Shown here in pieces: positions 8,595 through 16,002 of a DNA stretch of 37,222 bases. Each line of letters begins with the position of its first letter. Position 1 is the stretch's first letter. A model generated the notes under the pieces. That model was given only the letters and a program-made list of their open reading frames with translations. It made no database searches and was not told where the DNA came from. This stretch comes from CAYVLA01 sp964549615 [NCBI: uncultured Thermococci archaeon] (lineage in GTDB: Archaea; CAYQAE01; CAYVLA01): NCBI GenBank assembly GCA_964549615.1, contig CAZJVP010000055.1, positions 1 to 37,222 on the forward strand. Direction: 5' to 3'. A program made the translations under genes and the position numbers.

Positions 8595-9536
8595 TTAGAG
8601 GATGTCCCTGAGATAGATCTTGTGCTTGCCCAGCTTACCCCCGTAGTTTCCGGCCGAGATCCGAACGACGCCCGGGATGTCCTTCGCGCTCACGATCGCC
8701 GCCTTCATGGCCCGCCGGACCAGGTCCAGATTCATCCCGTTTATGACGATCTCGGGTATGCTCTCCACGCCGCTCGGGACGGCGGAGTCCTCGATCCTTC
8801 CTCGCAGGGTCGGGCAGTATGGGTGGTTGGTGGTGGGGCCGATCTCGGGGTACTTGGTCTCGACCTTCGATCCGGCCGAGCATATGTCGAACGATGTGAT
8901 CACCCCGTCCATGCCGGCCAGGGCATCCACCGCCCTGTCGCCCGCTTCCAAGGCCGAGTCCACCGAACTGCACATGAACCAGACGTTGCCCCCCATGACT
9001 CCCACGTCATATCCCATCTCGCTCTCGATCAGGAACTCGCCCATCATGAGAGGGATGTTTATCATCTTCCTACCGAACCTCTCCTCAACCCACTCGTAGC
9101 CGTCCCCGCAGTGGCCGACGCGCTCCATCATCCCGATCTTCTTTTCGGACTCAAGATGGTTGAAGATGCGCGTTGTCGGGACAACCAGTATGCCCTGCCT
9201 AATCCGCTTGCTTATCTCGAACTCGAGGGTCCCGGCAGTGGTCTGGTAGGGTTTCCAGCTGTAGCCGCACTTGGGACATCTGGACAGTTTGGGCCTACCT
9301 ATCCAGATCTGGATGATCGCGCCGATCCTTCCGTCGGGCGTCTCATCCGCGCCAACCCACCTCTCGATCCCGCCCTCCGACTCGCCGAAGACGGTGCAGG
9401 GAAGGGATGTGGCGGCGGTGGCCGCCCTCTCCAGCCGCTTCCTGTCCCGGGCGGTCACGAGCATCCTCGAGAACAGGCCGTCGAACGCCTCACAGTACGT
9501 GTCCTCGACCTCTATCTTGCCGACCTTCAGGGCCAT
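8595..9536 (-). CDS. ftr: Ftr-like formylmethanofuran:H4MPT formyltransferase with CPxC insert
   Basis: Ftr moves the formyl group between methanofuran and tetrahydromethanopterin in archaeal C1 metabolism, in the cytoplasm. The family signature runs the whole length: [17 protein letters not shown] at the start, [71 protein letters not shown] and the closing [11 protein letters not shown]. It has 313 residues against roughly 297 in typical Ftr. The extra length lies at about residues 85-102, where [14 protein letters not shown] brings a C87-x2-C90 zinc-ribbon-like knuckle. The ATG at 9536 is about 30 bases from an ATTAAATT TATA-like box, suggesting a leaderless transcript. The following gene is a glycosidase, an unexpected partner. 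Because of the insert it could be a specialised paralogue. Confidence 0.88.
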   Translation of the reverse strand: MALKVGKIEVEDTYCEAFDGLFSRMLVTARDRKRLERAATAATSLPCTVFGESEGGIERWVGADETPDGRIGAIIQIWIGRPKLSRCPKCGYSWKPYQTTAGTLEFEISKRIRQGILVVPTTRIFNHLESEKKIGMMERVGHCGDGYEWVEERFGRKMINIPLMMGEFLIESEMGYDVGVMGGNVWFMCSSVDSALEAGDRAVDALAGMDGVITSFDICSAGSKVETKYPEIGPTTNHPYCPTLRGRIEDSAVPSGVESIPEIVINGMNLDLVRRAMKAAIVSAKDIPGVVRISAGNYGGKLGKHKIYLRDIL

Positions 9537-9560
9537 GGCACCGCATCGCTGCCAAGCTCT

Positions 9561-9568
9561 ATTAAATT
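9561..9568 (-). promoter_or_regulatory. TATA-like box for the ftr operon
   Basis: ATTAAATT is centred about 28 bases before the ATG at 9536 in GC-rich surroundings. The spacing implies transcription starts at or next to the start codon. It would drive ftr and the glycosidase-like gene behind it. Confidence 0.55.
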
Positions 9569-9685
9569 CCTCGGAGCTCCGAAGCCCGGCGGATGCACAT
9601 CGCTTGGTGCTGGATTCGGGAGGTCTTTACAGTTGCTCCGTTGAACGTCTTGGGAGACGTCAAGCCCCGGGTAGGCCGGGTGGAA

Positions 9686-9694
9686 GAAATAAAT
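9686..9694 (+). promoter_or_regulatory. TATA-like box for the HEPN/MNT pair
   Basis: GAAATAAAT lies about 31 bases before the ATG at 9721 in a 184-base divergent intergenic region shared with ftr. It is the only AT-rich block on that side. Confidence 0.45.
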
Positions 9695-9720
9695 GTCCCG
9701 AGGCATCCTATCGCTGCCGG

Positions 9721-10122
9721 ATGCAATCGGACCACGCCGACCGAAACCTTCGCGGCGCGGGCGGACCTTCGGGACTTGCAGAGATTCTGCGCAGAAAGGC
9801 TGAGAGAGAAGCACAGCTGAGAAAATCGCTGGCTTCGATCGTTGGTCAGCTCAAGGCCATGGGCGCGCTGATGATCGTGCTCTTCGGCTCCCTCGGCAAG
9901 GAGGAGATCGACGTCAGAAGCGACCTGGACCTGCTAGTCATCATGCCTGCGGACAGGAGCGGCAAGGAGTGGTCTCGGCTGATATACGAGAAGGTCGAGA
10001 GAGGGGTTGACTCCGACATCGTGGTCTACAATCAGGAAGAGTTCAGGGAAATGATGCTGACAAGCAGCTTCGTCAGGGAGGTGCTCGACTCGGGGAGGGT
10101 CGTCTATGAGAGGCCGCCATAG
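9721..10122 (+). CDS. MNT-type nucleotidyltransferase (antitoxin of HEPN pair)
   Basis: 133 residues. The minimal nucleotidyltransferase signature is complete: G56-S57, ten residues, then D68-L-D70, and a third acidic strand at SDIVVYN. In HEPN/MNT (HepT/MntA) modules the MNT protein acts as antitoxin, in characterised cases by transferring AMP to the HEPN partner. The first ~25 residues are polar and may be an extension; the ATG at 9721 is chosen because of the TATA-like box about 31 bases upstream. It overlaps the HEPN gene by 17 bases, the usual tight coupling. It lies divergent to the ftr operon. Confidence 0.87.
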   Translation: MQSDHADRNLRGAGGPSGLAEILRRKAEREAQLRKSLASIVGQLKAMGALMIVLFGSLGKEEIDVRSDLDLLVIMPADRSGKEWSRLIYEKVERGVDSDIVVYNQEEFREMMLTSSFVREVLDSGRVVYERPP

Positions 10123-10525
10123 GGAGGAATCGTTGAGGTGGCTGACGCAGGCAACTGACGAGTTCCAAGATGCCGAGGAACTCAGGAAGATGGGAAGGTT
10201 CTACATCGCGCTTTTCCACTTTCAGCAGGCGGCGGAGAAGGCACTCAAGGCCTACCTGTACATGAAGGTAAGATCGGTTGACGTCTTTTTCACCCACTCC
10301 GTGGATGAGCTGTCAAGAATGGCCGCCGAGCTAGACGCGGATTTCAAACAGGTTCTCCCCGCAAAGGTGCTTGACAGGTACTACATCCCGACCCGCTACC
10401 CCAACGCCCTCCCCGGCGGGGCGCCATCCCGGTATTTCGATGATCCCGACGAGGCGAGGACGGCGATGGAACTTGCCGAGAAGGTCATCAGGTTGGCGGA
10501 GAGCAAGGTCAAAGGAACGCGTTGA
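10106..10525 (+). CDS. HEPN-domain protein (toxin of HEPN/MNT pair)
   Basis: 139 residues of the PF05168-like HEPN type. Two amphipathic helices carry FYIALFHFQQAAEKALKAYL, the family core, followed by R-S-V-D-V-F-F-T-H and later RYYIPTRYPNALP, close to the ARYPD-type segment of this group. HEPN toxins are RNases whose active site is usually R-X4-6-H; here the nearest Arg-His pair is separated by seven residues, so the spacing is slightly off. Some HEPN/MNT pairs serve roles other than killing. The ATG at 10106 lies inside the end of the MNT gene, so translation is probably coupled. The gene ends 36 bases before the convergent propeller gene stops. Confidence 0.87.
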   Translation: MRGRHREESLRWLTQATDEFQDAEELRKMGRFYIALFHFQQAAEKALKAYLYMKVRSVDVFFTHSVDELSRMAAELDADFKQVLPAKVLDRYYIPTRYPNALPGGAPSRYFDDPDEARTAMELAEKVIRLAESKVKGTR

Positions 10526-10561
10526 GCCACGGCTGCGCCGGTTCGTGGCGGTCGTGGCGCG

Positions 10562-12895
10562 TCAGATGTTCAGATCCCACCTGGATGGATCCTCCCTGGC
10601 CTGCTCCTCCGTTATGAAGTCGTGGTATCTCGCCATCCAGTATGCATCGAGGAAGTCCGCAGCTCCGACCTCCCTTCTGATGTTGCTCCTGAAGATCAGC
10701 ACGAGGTTGGCATCCTTCCAAGTCCTGCCGCCATCCGCGCTGCTGTAGAGGCCGCCGGGCGTGCCCGCGTAGGCCATGGGCGAGCCGACTGGGGCGAAGA
10801 CTGACCTTGCGATCGGGATGTTGAGCCCCTCGCTGGACTGGACCCAGTTCTCCCCGCCGTCCCTGCTCAGCATGATGCCCTTAGTCGTCGCCGCGAGGAG
10901 CTCCTTCTCCTTGCCCGGCAACACGGCCATGCCACAAAGCTCTCCCTGAAGCTCCCCCTTCAGGAAGTCTTGCCCTGACTCATACCTTGCCACGTACCTT
11001 GAATACAGGCGTGGAAGGGAGTTGTTCCAGGTCAGGCCAGCGTCCTCGCTCCTGAAGACTATGTTCAGCGACAGACCCTCATACGAGACGGCCGCGGCGG
11101 CGTAGAGGACGTCCGGGTCGGACGGTACCACAACCAGGTATGGCAGCTGACGCCCGTACTCGGGTATTCCCGCAAACCCTCCCTTCCTCCATCTCCCATC
11201 CCCCTCGCTGGAGTACGCCGTGCCGTCAAGCAGCGCATAGATCCTGGTCGGCCTCCCTGGGTGCACGGCGAAGATGCTCTGCCTGCAGGGCGGCAGCTCA
11301 TCCGTCAGTCTGGTCCATCGCGACCCAAGCCACCTCTCGCCGTAATCGGCACTCCTGAAGACCGCCTGTTCGGTGATCGCGTACAGGACGTTCTCGTTGC
11401 TTGGGTCGGCGACCAGGCCCACGGGTCTTCCCGCGTCCCCTGGCACGGGCATTCTGGACCAATAGGTGCCCCCCGTGGAGCTGACGTAAAAGCCGTCCTC
11501 ACACCCCGCGAAAAGCATCCTCACCCTCTTTGACGCCGCCAGGAAACACGCCTTTCTTCCCAGCGAATGCCCGACCTGCCTCCAGCTTAAAGCGCCGTCG
11601 ACCGACTTGTAGATCTCGCCCTTCTCATCCGCCGCGTAAACCACCGCCGGGTCCTCCAGCGGGACCGCGACCGACGTGACGATCCGGCTCAGCCAGCCGT
11701 CCAGCTTGTAAAGGCTGCCCTTCCACTGGTACTCGTTGTCCCAGGGGCTTTCGTACATCGGCAGCGGCTTTGCGGCCATACCGTCGACTATCTCGATATC
11801 CGTCCTTATGCTATTCATCCTAGGCCGGAAGAGCCGGTTGACGGGCCATGTCTGCAGGGTCCACAGGGCCTCTTTAAGCACGCGCTCTCTTCCCGGGCAG
11901 TCCGGCCTGAGTGAGAGGTAGATGTAGCTGAAGAGCGACTGCCTGTCATCCTTGTGGTTTTCCCAAAGGGCGTCGAGCACCTTGCCATAGAAACCGAGGA
12001 GATCCGGGTCCTTCTCCTGGCGGAAGAGATTGTCAAGATGCCCGAAAACGTGCTCAGCGTCGTCGTGCCCGTATCTCTTCCTCATCTTCTGGGGAAACTT
12101 CTGCCACTTGCGGAAGCTGAAGCGTTCGGCAAGCTTCTGGTACTCCTCATCGAAACGCGCATCGCCCGTGATGTGGTGCGCGGCCTTCAGGCCGGCAGCG
12201 GCCATGATGGTGCGTAGGTTCGGCGTCTTGCCGTCGGTCAGGCCGAGTATGTGCGTCGTGATGGTGCCGTCGTAGTCCCTGATGAAGCCATCGTTGAAAG
12301 CCCAGTACCCGACAAGGTCGTGAACGGCCTCCTTGATCATCCTCTTCTGTCTTTCGTCCGCCGCAAGGTCGTAGTAGGCTGCATAGCCGTGGATCGCATC
12401 GCTGTAGTTGTGGTGGCTCGGGTCCCCCCTCCACCTCAGGTTCGAATACCTGCCCTGGCCCTGATGCCATGCGTTGCTCTTAGGGGAGCCCTCCCTCTCC
12501 TCGTAGGATTCGCCGTGGCCGAACACATAGCCTCGGGCCTGGAGGCCCCTGATTCCGGTCACCTTCATGCACCTGATCATCGCCCTGAGAACCTTGTCGG
12601 CGTGCCGCCTGACCTTCTCATCCTTGGTGAAGGCGTATCTGTACGCCTGTCCGGTGAGGTAGTTCGCCGTCCAGCAGATGGAGTGCGCAACGTTGCTATA
12701 TCCGGTCGTGGACTGGTCCACCGGCCCGCCGTCCAGAGGTATCTCAACGATCGAGGGGTAAAGGCCGTCGATCCAGTGATTCCTCAGGATGTTGCGCTCA
12801 AAGAGCTCAGCCTTCTTGTACAGCGGCACCTTCCACAGATCGTCCGACGCCATCGTCGCCCGACCTCGTTCACGAGTCATCCGCTCCACCTTCAT
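10562..12895 (-). CDS. Alpha-barrel protein fused to a seven-Asp-box beta-propeller
   Basis: 777 residues. The first ~420 are helical, with pairs such as HSICWTANYLTGQAYRYAF, HGYAAYYDLAADERQ and TIMAAAGLKAAHHITGD, like the alpha/alpha-barrel of glycan-degrading or epimerising enzymes; I cannot name the family. The C-terminal ~340 residues hold seven Asp-box (S-x-D-x-G-x-x-W) or degenerate copies: SVDGALSW, SSTGGTYW, SADYGERW, SSEGDGRW, SEDAGLTW, SRDGGENW and SADGGRTW. That is a BNR/sortilin-like propeller. No signal peptide or anchor is visible, unusual for Asp-box propellers, which are mostly secreted. Starts at 12895, 12880 or 12853 are all ATG; none has a decisive ribosome site. It is divergent to the radical SAM gene across 83 bases. 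A sugar-polymer role is inference. Confidence 0.68.
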   Translation of the reverse strand: MKVERMTRERGRATMASDDLWKVPLYKKAELFERNILRNHWIDGLYPSIVEIPLDGGPVDQSTTGYSNVAHSICWTANYLTGQAYRYAFTKDEKVRRHADKVLRAMIRCMKVTGIRGLQARGYVFGHGESYEEREGSPKSNAWHQGQGRYSNLRWRGDPSHHNYSDAIHGYAAYYDLAADERQKRMIKEAVHDLVGYWAFNDGFIRDYDGTITTHILGLTDGKTPNLRTIMAAAGLKAAHHITGDARFDEEYQKLAERFSFRKWQKFPQKMRKRYGHDDAEHVFGHLDNLFRQEKDPDLLGFYGKVLDALWENHKDDRQSLFSYIYLSLRPDCPGRERVLKEALWTLQTWPVNRLFRPRMNSIRTDIEIVDGMAAKPLPMYESPWDNEYQWKGSLYKLDGWLSRIVTSVAVPLEDPAVVYAADEKGEIYKSVDGALSWRQVGHSLGRKACFLAASKRVRMLFAGCEDGFYVSSTGGTYWSRMPVPGDAGRPVGLVADPSNENVLYAITEQAVFRSADYGERWLGSRWTRLTDELPPCRQSIFAVHPGRPTRIYALLDGTAYSSEGDGRWRKGGFAGIPEYGRQLPYLVVVPSDPDVLYAAAAVSYEGLSLNIVFRSEDAGLTWNNSLPRLYSRYVARYESGQDFLKGELQGELCGMAVLPGKEKELLAATTKGIMLSRDGGENWVQSSEGLNIPIARSVFAPVGSPMAYAGTPGGLYSSADGGRTWKDANLVLIFRSNIRREVGAADFLDAYWMARYHDFITEEQAREDPSRWDLNI

Positions 12896-12978
12896 AAAGG
12901 ATGTGGAGGCCCGGCCCTGCCCTCTATGGTCCGTGCGGCCGGAGGCAACAGGACTGACTTACGGAAAAAGTCATCAGC

Positions 12979-13995
12979 ATGCTTCCGCACGGGGGCCGCG
13001 TGGGCGAGTCCGTGCTCAAGCCGTCGGACGTCGGCATAATCATGACGTACAGGTGCGCCAGCGCATGCAAGCACTGTCTCTACAACTGCGGCCCAGGCTG
13101 GAAGGACTGGATGGACCCGGAGACCGTTACGGAAGCGTTACTCGCGACCAAGCACTGGACCCATCCCTACAGGGTTCACCTGACGGGCGGCGAGCCGTTC
13201 CACAACATCCCCCTCCTGAAGCACGCCATCCGCGAGGCAAGCCGCCTAGGGATCCATCACTACGTTGAGACGAACGCCTTCTGGTGCACGAGCAAGGAGA
13301 AGGCAGTTACCGTTTTCTCTCAGCTCAAGTCCGACGGCTTAGAGCAGATCCTGATCAGCTGTTCGCCGTTCCATGCCGAGACCATACCCCCGTCGCGGAC
13401 GTTTGCCGCGATCGAGGCCGCAATCGAGGTGTTCGGACCCGAGGGCGTGCAGGTCTACCTTCCTCACTGCGTCAGGCAGCTACAGCTGTTTGATCCCGCC
13501 CGGACGACGCCCATCTCAAGGTACGTTGAGAGGTTCGGCTTGGAGAAGGCGGGACGAATGCTCTGGGACGGCTACTACATCATCCCAGCAGGCCGGTCGG
13601 GTTACAGGCTCGGCTTCCTGACCCGGAGGTGGCCGGCCGAGCACTTCAGGGGCGATGATTGCCGGCGCGAGATTCTGTTCGCCCACCACTCGCACCTGGA
13701 CCTCTACGGCAACTACATCTCCTGGTTCTGCGGTGGACTGACCATCGGCAGCTGGCGGAGGATGGCGCAGCTGATCCAGGATTTTCAGCACGGCCGATAT
13801 CCGACCCTCGTCCACGCCCTGATCGACAGAGGGCCCTTCGGGCTGTACGAGATGGCGTCATCCAGCTTCGGGTACGTCCAGGACCCCGGGGGATACGCCG
13901 GGAAGTGCCACCTCTGCGTCGACGTGAGGAGGCACCTCTGCTCAGTCTCCGAATGGCCGGAGCTGCAGCCGAAGGCCTTCTACTCGAACATATGA
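12979..13995 (+). CDS. Radical SAM protein, unknown function
   Basis: 338 residues. C26-x3-C30-x2-C33 (RCASACKHC) binds the 4Fe-4S cluster that cleaves S-adenosylmethionine, and LTGGEPFHN provides the GGE SAM-contact motif. A further cysteine directly follows (LYNC). The C-terminal third adds DDC, WFCGG and CHLCVDVRRHLC, enough cysteines for an auxiliary cluster as in SPASM-type proteins, though the spacing is not a textbook SPASM. The length and cysteine-rich tail suggest peptide or cofactor modification rather than a housekeeping radical SAM. No precursor peptide was found next to it. The ATG at 12979 gives the short leader before the cluster; the ribosome site is weak. Its 3' end touches a decayed propeller gene on the other strand. 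Confidence 0.82.
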   Translation: MLPHGGRVGESVLKPSDVGIIMTYRCASACKHCLYNCGPGWKDWMDPETVTEALLATKHWTHPYRVHLTGGEPFHNIPLLKHAIREASRLGIHHYVETNAFWCTSKEKAVTVFSQLKSDGLEQILISCSPFHAETIPPSRTFAAIEAAIEVFGPEGVQVYLPHCVRQLQLFDPARTTPISRYVERFGLEKAGRMLWDGYYIIPAGRSGYRLGFLTRRWPAEHFRGDDCRREILFAHHSHLDLYGNYISWFCGGLTIGSWRRMAQLIQDFQHGRYPTLVHALIDRGPFGLYEMASSSFGYVQDPGGYAGKCHLCVDVRRHLCSVSEWPELQPKAFYSNI

Positions 13996-14463
13996 TCGCC
14001 AGCCCAGATGCCTCGAAGATCCATGACGTACAGCCGCAGGGATCCCTCATGCGTGGAATCGAAATCATATCGTGTCTCCTCGCCTGCTCCACCTGGGTTG
14101 CAGATCGCAGCGGATCTCGCCCTGAGGAGGGGATGTGAAGCGAACCTGCCGGTGGAGCCCAGCACGCCCTTTTCCCGTTCAAAGACCATCAGCTGCCTCG
14201 CCTGGTCCCTGCGCGGCTATGTGTCGGTGAGTATCCATCTCCGGTCACGCGAGAAACTGCAGTGGCCATCCCGGGCGAGGGCGCCCTCGCCGACCTTTCT
14301 GGCCTCGCCGCTGCCGTCTTTGACGAGATACAAGGCATCGCCAAGGCCACGGATGCTCGTCCAGGCCAAGATCGTCTCGCGATCGGGCCAGTCGCAGTGC
14401 GAAACCAGGCCATAGTCGATGACGCAGCGAACGCCGGTCCCGTATAGGTCCGACGAACTCAGC
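13980..14463 (-). pseudogene. Remnant of a TolB/WD40-like beta-propeller gene
   Basis: Read on the minus strand, bases 14459 down to 14220 encode an intact stretch including SSSDLYGTGVRCVIDYGLVS, HCDWPDRETILAWTS and DGHCSFSRDRRWILTDT. The frame then hits TAG (14217-14219) exactly where propeller relatives continue TDTYP. The same frame resumes as QLMVFEREKGVLGSTGRFAS. A shift near 14121-14140 leads to GEIRCDLQPRWSRRGDTI in another frame, and a second near 14066-14072 returns to FDSTHEGSLRLYVMDL. These are the successive blades of the oligogalacturonide-lyase/TolB-like propeller proteins common in sugar-using microbes. The N-terminal half is missing, with a TGA just upstream of 14463. One nonsense change plus two frameshifts mean it is dead, unless there are assembly errors. 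It fills the otherwise gene-free stretch 13996-14520. Confidence 0.75.
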
Positions 14464-14487
14464 GCTCGCCACCAGCCTCAGCTGATC

Positions 14488-14495
14488 ATTTAATA
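14488..14495 (+). promoter_or_regulatory. TATA-like box for the 14521 oxidoreductase
   Basis: ATTTAATA is centred about 29 bases before the GTG at 14521, the spacing for a leaderless archaeal mRNA. Confidence 0.55.
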
Positions 14496-14520
14496 GCGCG
14501 GGCCTGTACGGCGTGCCAAG

Positions 14521-15504
14521 GTGAGGTGCTTGCCGGTCAGGGTCGCCTTCATAGGAACTGGAGGAGTGTCGGGCGGACACATAAAGCGCATGAACGATAA
14601 CCCGTCGGCCCAGATCGTCGCCCTTTGCGACACCAACAGGGACGCCCTGCGGGAGAGGGCCAAGCTGGTTGGCAGGAGGCTTCCGCTCTACGCCGACTAT
14701 CAGGCAATGCTCGCGAAGGAGGAGATAGACGCCGTCGTGATCTGCACGCCGCACACTCTTCACTTCCAACAGGCCATGGACTGCCTGGACCGTGGCATAC
14801 ACGTGCTAGTCGAGAAGCCGATGGTTTGCACAGTGGACCATGCCAAGCAGCTGATAGCCAAGGCGGAGAAGACCGGGAAGACCCTGATGGTCTCGTACCA
14901 GAGGCACTACCAGCCCGAATTCATGTGGACGCGGGACGCGATAGCGAGGGGAGAGCTGGGCAAGATCTTCTACATTTCGGCCTACCTGAGCCAGAGCTGG
15001 GCTCCGATCACGAGCACGTGGCGGGGCAGGATGGCGCTCAGCGGAGGTGGCGAGCTCATGGATAGCGGATCCCACATCGTGGACATAGTCTGCTGGCTGA
15101 CCCAGCTCGACCCCGTCGAGGTCACCGCGTTCGTTAGCAACGAGTTTGCCGTGAACGAGGAGGTCGACATCCTCTCATCGGTCTGCATAAGGTTCTCGAA
15201 CAGGGCGATAGGCTCCGTTTGCATCAACGGCAACGCGCCCTGGTACGAGAGGCTCATCATATCCGGGACCCTTGGCACCCTTACCTTCGGCGATGGAACG
15301 CGCCTGAGGCTGCCCAACGGCGAGTACAAGGAACTGCCTCCCATGCCGGCGGCCCGCAACCCGGACGACAACTTCATCGGCGTGATCCAAGGAAACGAGG
15401 AATGCCTTTCCCCAGGCAAAGACGCGCTCAAGGTCGTGCAGATAACCCAAGCAGCCTACCTCTCGGAGAAGGAGAAGAGGGCCGTCAGGATCGACGAGCT
15501 CTAG
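14521..15504 (+). CDS. Gfo/Idh/MocA-family NAD(P)-dependent oxidoreductase
   Basis: 327 residues. VAFIGTGGVSGGHI is the nucleotide-binding turn, VVICTPHTLHFQQAMDCL the fourth strand and helix, and HVLVEKPMV carries the canonical E-K-P motif with its catalytic lysine, unlike the two paralogues in this window. The C-terminal substrate domain has GGGELMDSGSHIVDIVCWL, with the conserved Asp and His expected for sugar or polyol oxidation. This is therefore the only one of the three with a textbook active site, probably a sugar or inositol dehydrogenase. The GTG start is supported by the TATA-like box 29 bases upstream and by the absence of any earlier methionine codon before the Rossmann strand. 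It converges on the DUF1854 gene, six bases apart. Confidence 0.92.
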   Translation: MRCLPVRVAFIGTGGVSGGHIKRMNDNPSAQIVALCDTNRDALRERAKLVGRRLPLYADYQAMLAKEEIDAVVICTPHTLHFQQAMDCLDRGIHVLVEKPMVCTVDHAKQLIAKAEKTGKTLMVSYQRHYQPEFMWTRDAIARGELGKIFYISAYLSQSWAPITSTWRGRMALSGGGELMDSGSHIVDIVCWLTQLDPVEVTAFVSNEFAVNEEVDILSSVCIRFSNRAIGSVCINGNAPWYERLIISGTLGTLTFGDGTRLRLPNGEYKELPPMPAARNPDDNFIGVIQGNEECLSPGKDALKVVQITQAAYLSEKEKRAVRIDEL

Positions 15505-15510
15505 CCTAGC

Positions 15511-16002
15511 CTAGACCATCCACTCGATCAATGACTTGCTCCGCGCGTCCAAGGCAGCCATGTTGCGTATCTCGTACTTGTTGCCGTCGACGTCGGTGAT
15601 CATGATCCGGGACGGACCGACGAACCTTATGCTGTCCTTGCTTCTAAGTTCGAACTCTCGATATCCCTTGTCGGTCTCCACCGCGATGTCCGTGACCCCA
15701 CCGTAGAGCTCCCGGACGGCGAGAACCCTCTTGATGGCGGGAACGAAGTACGCTTTTTCCAACTCCTCTTCGAGGACCTTCCTCGAGGGGGGATCCAGCT
15801 CCTTGAGCTGCCGTATGATGCCGAGCTCCTTTCCGTCCTCATCGAGGAGCGAGATGTACTTGTCCGGGGCGGTCAGAGGGAAGTTCCTTATGATCCTGTA
15901 GACGACCTTCTCCTCCTCGCCGATCTTGAGCAGGACCCTCCTGTGCGGATCCCTCCCGATACTCAACTTCGTCGGGTCCAGAAAGGTCTCCATCCAGCCC
16001 AC
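15511..16002 (-). CDS. DUF1854 family protein, partner of ABC exporter
   Basis: 163 residues with the DUF1854 pattern: RIIRNFPLTAPDKYISLLDEDGKELGIIRQL, then KRVLAVRELYGGVTDIAVETDKG and DSIRFVGPSRIMITDVDGNKYEI. In bacteria DUF1854 proteins are found next to a dedicated ABC transporter, sometimes in cyanophycin gene sets; the activity is unknown. Here the pairing is kept: the GTG at 16002 directly abuts the ABC stop codon (TAG-GTG). The real start may instead be the ATG at 15993, because GGTGG lies five bases before it. The protein is soluble and beta-rich, likely cytoplasmic and perhaps binding the transporter. Translation coupling is likely given the zero-base gap. Confidence 0.82.
   Translation of the reverse strand: MGWMETFLDPTKLSIGRDPHRRVLLKIGEEEKVVYRIIRNFPLTAPDKYISLLDEDGKELGIIRQLKELDPPSRKVLEEELEKAYFVPAIKRVLAVRELYGGVTDIAVETDKGYREFELRSKDSIRFVGPSRIMITDVDGNKYEIRNMAALDARSKSLIEWMV

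Noticed and set aside
8622-9644. 340-codon plus-strand frame opposite ftr
   Set aside because: The minus strand clearly encodes Ftr along its whole length; the plus frame is a GC-driven shadow.
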